Shown here one piece after another: positions 51,748-63,357 of a stretch of 64,000 bases of DNA; within the stretch, counting starts at the first letter, position 1, and every line of letters starts with the position of its first letter. The translations under genes and the position numbers were made by a program. This DNA comes from Sialis fuliginosa (lineage: Eukaryota; Arthropoda; Insecta; Megaloptera; Sialidae). The stretch lies in assembly GCA_961205875.1 (NCBI GenBank), contig OY540815.1, forward strand, positions 15,933,638 through 15,997,637, given 5' to 3'. The notes beneath the pieces are model-generated. The model worked only from the letters and a program-made list of their open reading frames with translations, was not told the origin of the DNA and did no database searches.

Positions 51748-52254
51748 CAGGATGTTCACGGGAAGCGAGTGATCATCAAAAAAACAATTGAATGTCGAAT
51801 TTCAGAGATATATAGAAATATATAACTTTTTTTCAAATAGAATACCTGTGTATAATTGTTGAATATAGGTATTAATAAAAAAAATACAAACAAATGATAA
51901 ATTTTTAAAACAATAATTTCAGACCTTTTTTTCACAGATTCTTAACGTTTGAGTACAATTGATAAAATATTGTATTATAAATAAATAAGGTATTGACACC
52001 AGTCTGGGATCATACCCCATTGTTGGATTCTTGTTTAAGTATATATTAAATTAGAAATATTTGTTGATATTTGATTACATACATTTGCTCAACACCTAGG
52101 AATGGGGACTTTTCGGATAAATAATCCTTACAACTATCTTTAAATCCTTGAACTATTGGAATTATTTGGAACTTTTGCACAAGTTTCCTGAACTAAGCTG
52201 CAATAATAACAAATTTAAGTTAGCAATGATCACTAGATTCCCGCGAACACCCTG
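51748..52254. mobile_element. TIR element (CAGGRTGTTC type) with a nested family C fragment
   Basis: The left end CAGGATGTTCACGGGAAGCG and the right end, complemented, CAGGGTGTTCGCGGGAATC, both continue to AGTGATCAT. TIR length is about 29 bp. The interior at 51985-52090 is a reverse family C right end (AAGGTATTGACACCAGTCTG). No ORF. Related in style to family F by the leading TACAGG. Confidence 0.65.
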
Positions 52255-53197
52255 TTAACTATTTAAGTTTATAGTATTGTTAATATAATAATATAAATAT
52301 TTTTATATAAATACTGTTTTAATATACCTAACATTTTTACGATATTAAGTTTTTACAACAGAACTTTTGCATTTACTCGTTGAACAAGCGTAGGTACATA
52401 CTTTCTGTTCAAAATGAAGTAATAAAACAAATATAGAGTTGTTATTCCTTCCACTATTGTATTGCATTATGTAATTCTTGTACACGTGCATATGTAAACA
52501 ATACAGTTTGATCTACATATATAAATAAAATTATGTACTCCTGGGTTACCGGATTTACTTACAATAGTGCGGGTTTACGGAAATTTATTACAGCGCCTCT
52601 CGCGAACATATTTCAAACTGTAGTTGGATCAAATTGCTTTGGTTAGCTTTAATTCCATCAATGTTATTTACTTGGATTTATATGTCTTGTATCGGATTCT
52701 AGTTGTTTTTACTTAAATTTAGTTTAGCCGGAGGAATTTCAGTGATGTTTGGAATTATTACTATAACCAACCGAATCTATTCTAACCTTCGCTACATTTA
52801 TACTTAATATATAAAATAGAATACATACAAAACATAATAAATGTTATTTAAACAATAAACTGATGTTCTAAACAACATAAACTTTAAATCAACAATACTG
52901 GGTAGTAAAAAAAATATTTTTGTGCTGCCGAAACCTATATACAGACGTTCCCGAAGGTTTTTGACATGCTGAAACCCAAATTGTTCAATTATCGAGATTT
53001 ATTACCTAAAAGTTCCAAAAATGATGAAAATTAAAGTTGATTTTAAAGGGGAAAGTATTTACTATCTTAAATGAAAATTTTAGAAAACAATAACCTGCCT
53101 TTTATATTATTATAGCAATATTCAAAAATATGACCAGAGTTATCATTATTGGCATTTTTAGGTTAGAATATCTCGAGAAGCTGTGCTAGTTGAGCAC

Positions 53198-53408
53198 TTT
53201 CCCATGTAAAAAATACCAACCTTGACAGTAGACCCAAGCTTGAGTTGCCAGTGTTGTTTCTTTGGTCCCAGTCTAGGCCAACCTTCAGATACCAAGTTTT
53301 GGATCACATATTCTTTACCCAGTTTTTGAACGGTTATCATTTGTATCTTGGGCCCAGTGTTGGCAAGTATTGGCGCAAGCCTGGGCCAACCGTAATTTCC
53401 TACATGGG
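53198..53408. repeat. Small GC-richer element with internal TTGG/CCAA-type repeats
   Basis: Bounded by inverted CCCATGTA (left) and TACATGGG (right). Inside, CTTGGGCC, AGCCTGGGCCAACC and TCTAGGCCAACC recur in both orientations. The minus-strand ORF (53158-53421) repeats GWPRLxP and is a by-product of these repeats, not a gene. Confidence 0.5.
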
Positions 53409-55189
53409 TTAGGGAACACATTTGGTTTCAGTATGCCAAAAGCTTCGAAATTATTTACTCAGGTCTCGGAAGCAAATATGGCGTTGATCATTGTAACTAA
53501 TATGGGCTTAAAACTAACATTACCTTAATATATTTTTAAGGATTCACGCCAAAACGAGACATTTCCGGTTTAAACATTTTGACGTGACGAGACCGGCATA
53601 ACTTTTGATGGGACGAGAATCAAATAAATTTTGACGAGTTAGTTATTTCATTTGAGTAGTACCTACCAGAAATCTAATATAAAACAAACATTGGTTGTAA
53701 GGTTGTAACTTATAACCAACATATCGTTTACTATATATTTTGTTTCTTTTTTCTACCGACCTCAATCATTATTCATATTACATATATATATAGAGTACAT
53801 AGATACCCAATACACGTTGAAATTCAATGTTATAGGATCCCCGATGATTTTCTTATTTTATTTTGAAATTTTATTAGGGTTAGTAAACAAGTAGTAAAAA
53901 ATGGGTAGAAATAGAGTTGCAGTATAATATATACTTCTTCATAAATATTTGATAATAATACATATATATCTTCCTTTCAATATAGGAGCTCAGAAGCCAA
54001 TACGATTAACTCAACTTTTGTCGATTTTTTTCAAATAAATGTACTTGTTTAGAAAATTACACAACTCGCCCAATAGTTTAAGATAGATACTTTTATTATT
54101 CATTATTTTTAATAGCTTTTTAATTCTTATGTATTATATAACTACTAAATTATTGTATACAAAAAATCAGTTAAAACTGGTTTTTACATTAATTTAATTT
54201 ACTCAACACATGGTATACTCGTATAAAGGTATATTCGTGCATTTGTTTCTCTCTAATGGAAAATTGAGCAAATGAATTAAATAGAGACAGAATGAGAGAA
54301 AACTAGCAAAAAAATCGTTTCTATGTTTATCCACGCGAAGCTAATACAAATATTTGAAAAGAAATGCGTATTCATGCTTGAATTCAATTAATAATTTTAC
54401 TTTGTTGCTATCTAGTGAGTAATTGAACGCAATAATAAACTTTTTTTATAAAAGAACAATAGCATTAGGTATAAAAAATGAAGTGACAACGTATGTACGA
54501 TCACATTTCGTATTTTTCTATGTGATAAGAAAATAAAATGTGTTATATGTTTCGGTGTGCACTGAAGGCGAAATTTGAAATGTACATTTGTTTATTCTAT
54601 ATAATTTTTGAGTTCACTGGGTCTAGCTTCGGTAAATCGAACCTTGAAAAAATAAACTTAGTTTTTATGATAAAATATCGAATGAATAAATAAAAACGTC
54701 TTCTGGTTAGCATTATAAATAAATATACTTTAAAACATATTTTGGAAAGTTTTCAAATTCTTTGATTTTATAGTCTAATATTAGGTACGTATTAAAATTT
54801 CAAATTATTCCGATGAATCTTATAGTGCTTACACCCCCAGAGGATCGGCTGTGTACATCTTTTTAAGTAAACTACATAAAAAACACCTGTAAGTACTTTT
54901 TTATACATATACGTATATGAAAAACCGATTGACTTTTTCACTAGGTCCACAAAATCAAAAAAGTAGCTTATCGATCATTTAAACTCGATTATTACGTTTA
55001 GGGTGAATTTTAAACGTTGCTGTACAAAAAATTGACTCCATATTTGAACAATGAAAGTGTTAAAATAGCATGTTTATAAAGTTCAAGTTTTAAATATTTA
55101 TATAAATTTTAAAAAATAAGTCACGTGTTTACTTCAATAAATTAAAGTATGCTTAAGTACACAAAAATTACTTAAGTATAAGTACAACA

Positions 55190-55340
55190 TAATGCACGGC
55201 ACCTACAAAGGGAAGGGTGACAAGGCTCTTGTCTAATAGGGAGCTAAGTCAACGAGCTTTTTTGTCATCGTCAAAAAAATTTCTTAGATAGAAGAGGGCC
55301 CGTCAAAAATTCTGACCCGTAGGCCCATGATAGGATTTGG
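55190..55340. repeat. GC-richer block, possible transposon remnant
   Basis: GCACGGCACCTACAAAGGGA, CAAGGCTCTTGTCTAA and GGCCCGTCAAAAATTC stand out from the AT-rich surroundings. No ORF and no second copy seen in this window, so the call is weak. Confidence 0.3.
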
Positions 55341-57384
55341 ATGATATATGTGTTTGCTTTATTATAATTATATAAGTACATTCATGCATAGAATTGCACA
55401 TATAACTGTAATGTTTAATTGCTGAAAATAGGTATTTAATAAATAGACAAGTTCTTTTAATTAAAATAAGATGTGTACTGAAAAGTATTAAGTTGCTCTC
55501 GTAATAGAAAAAAGTTCAGAATTATCGAACTGTGTTGTTTAGTTAACTATAAAGTTTAATCTACGTGATAATTGATTGTATTTCTCAAGTAGAATATGTA
55601 AACATTAAATATAAGCAGTCAAGCAAAGGTTTAAGCATTTTTTTTATATAAAAATATATATATTTTATTACAAACTAGTAATTTTGTAAATGTAATTTGA
55701 ATATTATAAATTTCTATTATACAAACCAAAAACTAACTCGTCCAATAATCTGTCACAAATTGACTATTGATATATAATAAATATATATTTATGTAACGTC
55801 ATACTTTTTTTAAATATCAACTTGCATTTTTTATCATTATTACTAACATAAGTACTTTTTTTCTCTATATTCTCCTAATAGCGAAAACTATTTTTTAACT
55901 TGTTTAATTGCTTTCTACACATGTTATTTACATTAAAATGTAGATAATCGTTGTTGACATATAGATACATTTTTTTCGATTACTATTTTTTTTATTAAAA
56001 ATCAAAACCAATATATTATCGTATATATTTCAAGTTTTTATATAGTTAAACAAATGTAAACGTACAACCAACTAAATATACATTTATTTTAAATTTCAAT
56101 TTCTAGCCCTGCCACAAGTTCTGTATTTTATATATATACGTCTTTGCGTTCAAAAACGCAACATATTTTGTTTGATTTGTGTTTTCCATTTCTTTCAATT
56201 TTTATATTTTATGTAAATGCAAACGACATATTCTACATGGTCGACCGCTTTTTATCTTCCTCTCTATTTTATATACTTCGCTGCAACCGTATAACAATTT
56301 TTATATTAAATTTCAGAAGAGAATTTCATGAAGTACTACATACACCATTTAAATGTTTTGTTTATTTTTTTAAAACCTATTTTGTGAGTGTTTTAACAGA
56401 ATTATTTGTTTTACATTTTATTTACATTCAAAATGAATATTTCATATATGTATTGATATATTTTAACTTGTTCTAAATAAAACTGAATGTAATTTGCGAC
56501 AAAACATTAACTGATTTTTCTTCGTTTTATCCACCCCTTGTTATATATGTATATAAGTATATTTTAAATAATAAACCCTTATCTTAAACAATGCCATTTA
56601 CGTATGTAAATTTTATACTGAATATATTTCAAGCGAGGCTGCTAAGAAATTTTATACGCTCTTGTTTAAAAAGTACATGTCCTTATTCTGTCTTTCAGTT
56701 TTTATTAATCTTTACAAGATATAAATCTTATTCTATTTTTGTATCATTATTTCGTGTCTTATCTTTGAGACTTTTCTACTATCTTATTAAAATAAGTAAA
56801 TTTGTTATGAAATAGATATTTTTTTCTTTGTTCTTAATTAATTTTTGAAATGTTTTAAGAAGCAAAATTAAACATCAATTATTTGTACAGCAATATAAAA
56901 AATCGTACAAAAAAAACGTAGCTGACATTGTAAAATTAGGATTACGTTATATAATTTTTTAATACCGCATAAAATCAAATCCAAAATCGCATAAAAAAGT
57001 TTTAAAAGGCTGTTTTTTGATACTCCACTCTTTGGATAAAATATCGCACCGCATAACTTCAAAACCGTCATTAATCATTTTGGTTTTTGTATAACTGAAA
57101 TAAATATAACACGACATTGTCCTCACCGTCAGTGATGATAGTATAATTAAATCAACATACACTATATTAAAAAAAAATCAAAATATATATAAAACAGCTT
57201 ACACAAAAAATATTTACAATTTATAAACAGAGCCTGTATATTTTGTGTATGTATATTAGTAATGGCGATAAATCGATAAGATACTCAAATATATAAATCT
57301 GCATCCGTTAATTTGATTATATTGATTTTTGGGGTTCACTTTGTCTTTCATCCGTCCGTCTTATTCAGTCAAAGTAAAATCCAT

Positions 57385-57735
57385 TAAAGTAAAACCAGTA
57401 ATGAGCACGCAATGATGGACACTTGCTAATGATTACAAAATGATAAGTACTACGAAACAAAAGATATAAAAGAAAGAATCGTCAAATTTGGAATAATGTA
57501 GAGCAGTTTCTATAATAATATAATAATTAATTAATTAATTAATTATACCAATAATTAGTTTAAATATCCACCATTTTGACACCTATTAGCCGATTGTCAT
57601 CAAATCACGCTGTCAGACAGTTAAATGTATACAGATTAATATTCAGAAATGGTAGTAATCAAATATCAACAAATATTTCTAATTCAGTACATTTAATTTA
57701 AAAATAGCTATTACTGGGGTCATATCCAAGACTGA
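57385..57735 (+). mobile_element. Family C TIR element, copy 6
   Basis: AACCAGTAATGAGCACGCA, GATGGACACTTGCTAATGAT, ATGATAAGTACTACGAAAC and ATCAACAAATATTTCTAAT, then TACTGGGGTCATATCCAAG. Contains a (TTAA)n run at about 57525-57545. Neither terminus is complete. Confidence 0.6.
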
Positions 57736-58889
57736 TGTATATATAATTCTATTATAAATCTATTGAATTCTACCTTAATAACTGCAGGTATCAAATGTTA
57801 ATAAATAACATAAAAGATGCTTACCCGTTACGTACAAATGTGTATAAAGGAATGCAAATAATATCAATCATCCAACCTAGTGATAATGATAATAACAATG
57901 AAAGGATTGTGTTCCGCTCTTGGATAAATTTCAGATTGAATAACAACGCTTTTACACTGTTGATACGTCATTAAAGTGAGTGTATTAATTAATTCTCCAC
58001 ATGGATGATTTTTTTTGTGTGATTGTTTTTTATGGCTGGTAGAATGTTGTGGACTTTTTGTGTGCTTTTGATAATGATTTTTAAGTGTTTTGTAGAATAG
58101 TACTCAATTATTTAATTTGATGATCATAAATATTTTTAATAATATAGGATTCCTTTACGTTTTTAATGTCCAATTTTTGTGTTTTATTTTCACACAGTGC
58201 ATAAAAAGTTAACAAAGTTTTCTTTATTTTTCATTTACTCTATAAAAATAATTGGACAATAAATATTAATTAATAAAATAATAACTTTATGAAAACATTT
58301 TTCTAGTTTGTTATATTCATTTAAGTGACGTCATTCTTTAGAGATGTGACGTCAAAGACATGTTTTTATATACACTCTTAAAAAGTAAACACCTCAAGAA
58401 TAATACTGGATTTAATATTAAACAATTTTTAATTTTTTAAATGATACCAATGTGAAAGTCCAATTTTTATCTAAATTTTACTGATATTTTCACGCAGATT
58501 TAAAGAGATTACAATGCATTAACTAATTAAAAATACAGGATGCTCTTAATAAAAATCATATCCTCTTAAATATGACGTCACATAAAAAATGAAAATAACC
58601 AAATAATGACAAATAATCACTTAAAAATTTTTATGAAAAATATTTTTTATAATGTAATTTTTTAGGACTGTAGAATCAATGTATCTTTCATATTTATATT
58701 TTATTCAGCCTATATGTCTATAGAAGTATTTATATAGGTCAAATTTCACTAATTGTTTTTTAATTTCGTCTCTACATTTACAATTTCTTGTGGAGGCGGC
58801 AAAAAAATCAACCTTAACTTTCTTATTGATGAATGATTTTTTAATGTGACTTTTACCTATAAAAGTAAGGTTTTATTAACCTTCAAAAC

Positions 58890-59330
58890 TAAATGGCATT
58901 GCCCATTTTACATTAGAATTTGGCTTAATACAATTGTGGCCTAAATTTTTCGAAAAAATTGCTCATTTTCAAAATAGTGCCAATAGATCAAATATTCTTT
59001 ACTTATAGGATATGAAAATTGAAGTAAATTTTATCATCTTTTCGAATTTAGGGGTATTTTTGTGTTATTAAACTTATTTTTATGACCAAATCGCGGTTTT
59101 ATAAAAAAAAAATTGATTTTTTGCAATTTTGGAAGTTACCCACGGGGATGTTTAATTTTTCTTTCTAAAATTTCAAGATAACTATTTTGTAGGAAATTTT
59201 CTTAGCTTTAAAATGCTTTTTTCAAATCTGTTTTAGCATTTTTTGGTGTCACGATATTCGAGTTTGAATAAAAAAAGTAACAAAAAGTTTTAAACGACCA
59301 TAAAGGGCCTAATTTTGGTCGCACAAAAAA
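58890..59330 (+). repeat. AT-rich block with repeat-like wording, unclassified
   Basis: Contains TTTTTCGAAAAAATTGC, ATCGCGGTTTT, AAGTTACCCACGGGGATG and an A-run at 59328-59341. It resembles one arm of the palindromic elements in style, but no partner arm is seen. Confidence 0.3.
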
Positions 59331-59404
59331 AAAAAAAAAAAGAAGATTAAAGCTTAGACAATCACCAATTGTCTAGTCTAGTATTATATTCATTTAAATA
59401 CGAT

Positions 59405-59500
59405 ATCGGTGTTTATTTAAATTGTTCAATAATAATTAACTGCATTTGTTGAATTTAGCACAAGGAAAAACTGTGCATTTACTTGGCAGATATTTTTAAG
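59405..59500 (+). repeat. Interspersed repeat family A, right-end fragment
   Basis: TTTAAATTGTTCAATAATAA, GAATTTAGCACAAGGAA and TGTGCATTTACTTGGCAGAT match the right end of copy 1 (38090-38165). It ends only about 50 bp before Dop1 exon 3. Confidence 0.65.
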
Positions 59501-59552
59501 CTGTAACGTTATAATAACTAACACTGGAATAAATAAATGTGTTTTGTTTCAG

Positions 59553-59788
59553 ATACGGGCGATGGGTGACGCGACGTGTGGCTCTCGTCAGCATTGCTGT
59601 GATCTGGCTGTTGGCAGCTCTGGTATCGTTCGTACCGATATCTCTGGGCCTGCACCGACCGCCGCAGCCTCTCGTGTTGCAAGGCGCTCACGGACAGAGT
59701 CTGCCCACGTGCGCGCTCGATCTCACGCCGACCTACGCCGTCGTCTCCAGCTGCATTTCTTTCTACGTGCCCTGCATCGTCATGATCA
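59553..59788 (+). CDS. Dop1R1: Dopamine receptor Dop1, coding exon 3 (ICL2, TM4, ECL2, TM5)
   Basis: It completes R132 and encodes residues 133-210 plus one base of codon 211. YGRWVTRRVA closes intracellular loop 2. TM4 contains W150 (4.50). ECL2 runs roughly 164-192 and contains C185, which pairs with C98. TM5 reads TYAVVSSCISFYVPC with S197, S198 and S201 (5.42, 5.43, 5.46), the serines that contact the catechol hydroxyls, and P205 (5.50). The wording LDLTPTYAVVSSCISFY is that of insect Dop1. The acceptor is TTTGTTTCAG and the donor GTAAGT. ECL2 (LHRPPQPLVLQGAHGQSLPT) is the least conserved part. A second open frame over the same bases is a shadow. Confidence 0.96.
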
Positions 59789-61204
59789 GTAAGTAGTGTT
59801 CTGAGAACTTAAACTAGAAAAAGTTATTTATGTATTATATACCTACTTATTTGCGATTGAATTAGTGTTGTTATTTTGTAAATGCCCTAGAAAGTAAAAA
59901 AAAAAACTTCACAAGTTTGGCAACCTTTATTATAGTACTCTAAAACTAAAAACCAAAGTGTGCTTGAGATAGTAGCAAACAAATATTTAATTTTAATTAT
60001 TGTTGAATTTAAAAAAAATACGTGAACAAATTATATTAATTTTAATATTTTGACTAATTTTTCTGAATAAAATATGACAGTGAAAAAAAAAATTTTTAAT
60101 CGTTCTACCTTCCTTACCTCTTTCAAAGTAGTTTCTTCATTAAGTTTTTACCTGTTTGTGACGTAATGTACGTAGATACCTTTAAATGACGTTTATTAAA
60201 AAACATTTCATAACTCACACAGAAATTCCTAGCTTAACTTCCACAGTCAAATAACTCATTGTGGCGATGAATAAAGGTTTGAAAGCACTCAGACATATGA
60301 AATTAATACTTTATGTACACTGAATTCACGCAGATAGACGTTCTAAGAACAAAATTAAAACTGAATAATTCTTGCGTGTAACCAAGAAAGATGATTCTTT
60401 ATCTGTCTTACTTTGTGCTTTCATATTTCTATACAAATGTTATATTGTGTGGTGGTTTCAGTTCCCAAAACGATCAAATCCATTAAAAAATAATAATATT
60501 CTTTTTAGAAAAATTACTTCTAACCAGCTTTTTGAATCATTACATTGTCGTTGTTTTGTCATTTTGTATTTTTTTATCAAAATTTGCAATTACGCTCTGA
60601 AGAACCCATCAAATTCGCAAGCGTGTACGCCTAATATAATTATATTGGTTGGAAAAAATTGTTCGGGTAAGAAAATTAAATATTTTATGTTACTTAAATG
60701 ATTTTTTTCGGATAATCGTTTTTTTACCTATTAGAATTTTCATAATTTCGTTGTAACAAGTTTAAGAAACATCGGTTAGGAACCACTGCTTTAGATAAAC
60801 ATCTAAAAAAAACTTTCTCCTTGAAAAATTCAATATTGAAAACTAACACCCATTTATATCTTTGGTACGAAACTATATTCTAAAAGTACATAATTGGGTA
60901 GTATTGTGTAAGATAGCATAGTTTTACGGTAGTTGTATGTTAGTTAAATGTTTATAGAGGCAGTAAGTACACAGTTAACCCGATATAAATGTTGATCGTT
61001 TTCTGGAAAAAGACACACACGTAACACAGTTTATGTGAAACGTGACGGGGTACAGCTTCATTCTGTTGCTCTTTCTCAAACACCCTTTTATCGAACTACC
61101 CAATTTTCGAAGGATTCACAAATACTTTGTGCTTTTCAATGATTTGATAAACCTGATATGAATTAATATATTCTATTTGTTTTAAGAATATAATCAAAAC
61201 TACG

Positions 61205-61305
61205 TCACCGGTACTAACACCAGTCTTGAACGATACCCCAGTGTTGAACATTTCATTAACTATCATTACTAGATATTATATTTTACAGCCTTATTTGACG
61301 ACAAT
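61205..61305 (-). mobile_element. Family C TIR element, right-end fragment
   Basis: GGTACTAACACCAGTCTTGA, ACGATACCCCAGTGTTGAAC and TTTTACAGCCTTATTTGACG match the right end of family C in reverse orientation. Confidence 0.55.
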
Positions 61306-61339
61306 TGATTATTTTGTTTTCATACAAGAAAGTAAAAAA

Positions 61340-61460
61340 AATTACTATGGGCACTGAAAAAAATATAACGACACGTTCTATCTCTACGTCACGTCGCTGT
61401 ACACTGAGCGTTCGTGGAGAAAGAGGCGAAGCTTCTATGCTTTGCTGGAGGCATGTCTTT
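61340..61460. repeat. GC-richer block in intron 3, unclassified
   Basis: GGGCACTGAAAAAAATATAA, TCTACGTCACGTCGCTGTAC and GGAGAAAGAGGCGAAGCTTC. Open on both strands for about 60 codons but with no recognisable domain, splice signals or codon bias. Probably an old transposon fragment. Confidence 0.3.
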
Positions 61461-62089
61461 ACTCGCAATAAATATTCTGTAGCAATGTTTGTAACAACCC
61501 AACAGCTCCTCTATTTTCATTAATACGAAATTTACAAAACTTAATTATATACAATTAAGATTTATATGTTCTTTGCATAAATAATTATAATATGAGGTTA
61601 AAGATTTACTTAAAAAACATTCAGAACGTTCCAGACACTTTGCAAAATGTTACTCCTGTTTGTTTCTGCAACAAGGAACAAAAAATTAAAATGTCACTCA
61701 TAAATGGACTGTGTTATGCACTGATGAATCAACCCACATAAATCCCATTTCGATATGTCAACGCATTTGTGATTTTTTATTGAAAAAAATAATTTTACAT
61801 AAAAATCATCCTTTCCTCAACCGCACCAAAATAAAAGCAAAGAGTTTTTAACATAAAATGTTTTAATTAAATTATAACTTAAATTTAAAAAATATATCCA
61901 TGAGCTATTTTCTTTAATGTATTTTGTATGAAGCTGCGTTAATAACTCAAAATTTATATTTTTGTGGGTTGATACGTTAGTGCATAACACAGTCCAAATG
62001 TGTGTACATAAAAATTTAAATTTCAGTGGTTCTGTACTTCACAAAATGATATAAAATTCAATCAATTCAAATCAATTAATAAATGCTTA

Positions 62090-62888
62090 AACCTAAACTC
62101 GAGCCCAAAACCCCCAAAAAAAATGTATTTTTCATTAACCTGCCCCGAACCCAACCGCTATATTTCAAAGTTAACGAACCTGAACTTGAATCCGAACCTT
62201 TGCATGGATAACCGGAAACTATATATTTTTAAAAGGTTCAATAAATTATACATTTTTCTCCAAGAGATTATTAAATGTACTAACTGGAAATCTGTTTCAA
62301 TTTGGTATGGTATGATGTGAGTTATCAAGTCCACTACTAAAATTTACATATTTTTTAACTTCTTTTTTAATTCTATAACAGAATTACATTTCAATTTGAA
62401 AATGTTTTGAAAAGTAGAGATTTCAATCCTTAATATGTAATTTTATTTTTTTGTCCTTTTTACTTCCTCATATCCATGTATATGGAATGTAAATAATATA
62501 TAAGTAAAGTATTGTTAAACCGATTTTATTCGAAATCCGGATTTTGCTGGCGTTATCCGTTTTGACCTTCCCTGAATCCATTATGACTATTTTCACCATG
62601 ATGTTTGTGTGTATGTCTGTCGGTCTGTAAATGCTGTACATAGTAGAGAATAATATTATCTATACTTTATGTACCATTCATTTTATGTTTTTATGTTAGT
62701 TTGTCAAAAATGTGTATTAATAAATTAAGAATCACGTATACTGTTCACTGTCACGATATAAGAAAGTCCCGTGGGTATCAAGGCAGATATTTTAACCATA
62801 TTTTAATGGCTATTATTTTGAACCCAAATAGTTTTCACCATGCCGAATCCAAACCTGAACCCGAACTGAACCCAAACCATAAATAAAT
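62090..62888 (+). repeat. Interspersed repeat family D, copy 2, interrupted by family B
   Basis: The left part (62090 to about 62466) matches 46855-47150. The right part (about 62794-62888, ATATTTTAATGGCTATT, GAACCCAAATAG, ACCATAAATA) matches 47165-47282. Between them lies family B with the same ends as at 39222-39800. This gives the order of insertion: D first, B later. Confidence 0.7.
62467..62793 (+). repeat. Interspersed repeat family B, copy 3, nested in family D
   Basis: From CCATGTATATGGAATGTA to GGCAGATATTTTA. Blocks CGAAATCCGGATTTTGC, GACCTTCCCTGAATCC and CACGTATACTGTTCACTGT match copy 2. It lacks a central section of about 200 bp found in copy 2. Confidence 0.7.
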
Positions 62889-63175
62889 TCCTGTTCAAAT
62901 CCCTGATGAAAATATTGAGAAACACTGGTATAAATCGAGAACCAAATAAACACGACTTCATCTCAAAACAATAAAATCTACGAGTATATATACCAACAAA
63001 TACATACATCTACATTTCTACCCCCACATTTTAAAATCGAACATCCGACATACAAAAATATAAACATCAACGATGTAACGTACAAACACCCTTATCTCGA
63101 CTGTTCATACCCTTATACACAAATACCTTAGGGGTATAGAGAATTGGCAATACGTGTTGTAACTTATTGTTCCAG

Positions 63176-63357
63176 GCATCTACTGCAGGCTGTACTGTTA
63201 CGCGCAGAAGCATGTGAAGAGCATACGGGCTGTGTCGCGGCCGGTAGAGATTCCCGAGGGACTAACGGGTCCGCACAGACACAAGAGTGTCAAAAACAAC
63301 GCCAAACGAGCGCCAGTTCATCCTCATAATTCGCCCTACCACGTTAGCGATCATAAG
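63176..63357 (+). CDS. Dop1R1: Dopamine receptor Dop1, coding exon 4 (end of TM5, ICL3)
   Basis: It completes S211 and encodes residues 212-271, ending on a codon boundary at K271. IYCRLYCYAQKHVKSI finishes TM5 and starts intracellular loop 3, where G-protein contacts are made. The middle (EIPEGLTGPHRHKSVKNN) is lineage-variable. NSPYHVSDHK at the end is a hallmark of insect Dop1 just before TM6. The acceptor is TTGTTCCAG and the donor GTGTGT. S211 replaces the Gly seen in the family at this TM5 site, a mild change. In the family the next residues open TM6 (AAVTVG...). No such exon lies in 63358-64000, so the gene continues past the window and is partial here. Confidence 0.94.

Larger units (their letters stand above)
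28174..59552 (+). other. Dop1 intron 2 (31.4 kb)
   Basis: The donor is GTAAGG and the acceptor GTTTTGTTTCAG. It splits the Arg132 codon. Contents: seven-copy family C members, family K pair (29400-29700 reverse, 33318-33560), families F and G (34493-34750, 45330-45625), family A copies (37441-38165, 40637-41202 reverse, 41580-42110, 59405-59500), family B (39222-39800), an exon-like island (42214-42308), a TIR element (43063-43825), family D (46855-47282), MITEs (49426-49581, 50474-50611), a TIR element (51748-52254) and a GC-rich repeat (53198-53408). Stretches 30460-32190, 34760-37430 and 55350-57380 are AT-rich with nothing recognised. Confidence 0.85.
59789..63175 (+). other. Dop1 intron 3 (3.4 kb)
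   Basis: The donor is GTAAGT and the acceptor TTATTGTTCCAG. It splits codon 211. Contents: unremarkable AT-rich sequence to about 61200, a family C right end (61205-61305), a GC-richer block (61340-61460), and a family D copy interrupted by family B (62090-62888). The AT-rich ORF at 60372-60701 shows no recognisable domain. Confidence 0.9.

Noticed and set aside
53158-53421. Minus-strand ORF of 87 codons with repeated GWPRLxP
   Set aside because: Translation of internal TTGG/CCAA-type nucleotide repeats in a small element; no start context, splice signals or domain.
56144-56476. 110-codon plus-strand ORF rich in Phe, Tyr, Ile
   Set aside because: Composition is that expected from T-rich DNA; no motif, no codon bias, no homologue recognised.
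58320-58360. CRE-like TGACGTC sites as regulatory elements of Dop1
   Set aside because: TGACGTCA-like words occur here and at 38690, but also inside repeats; a short motif alone does not support a regulatory call.
59544-59792. Alternative open frame over Dop1 exon 3
   Set aside because: Shadow of the true frame; it has no receptor motifs and does not join the flanking exons.
60372-60701. 109-codon ORF in intron 3
   Set aside because: Low-complexity AT-rich translation with no recognisable domain, no codon bias and no sign of splicing into Dop1.
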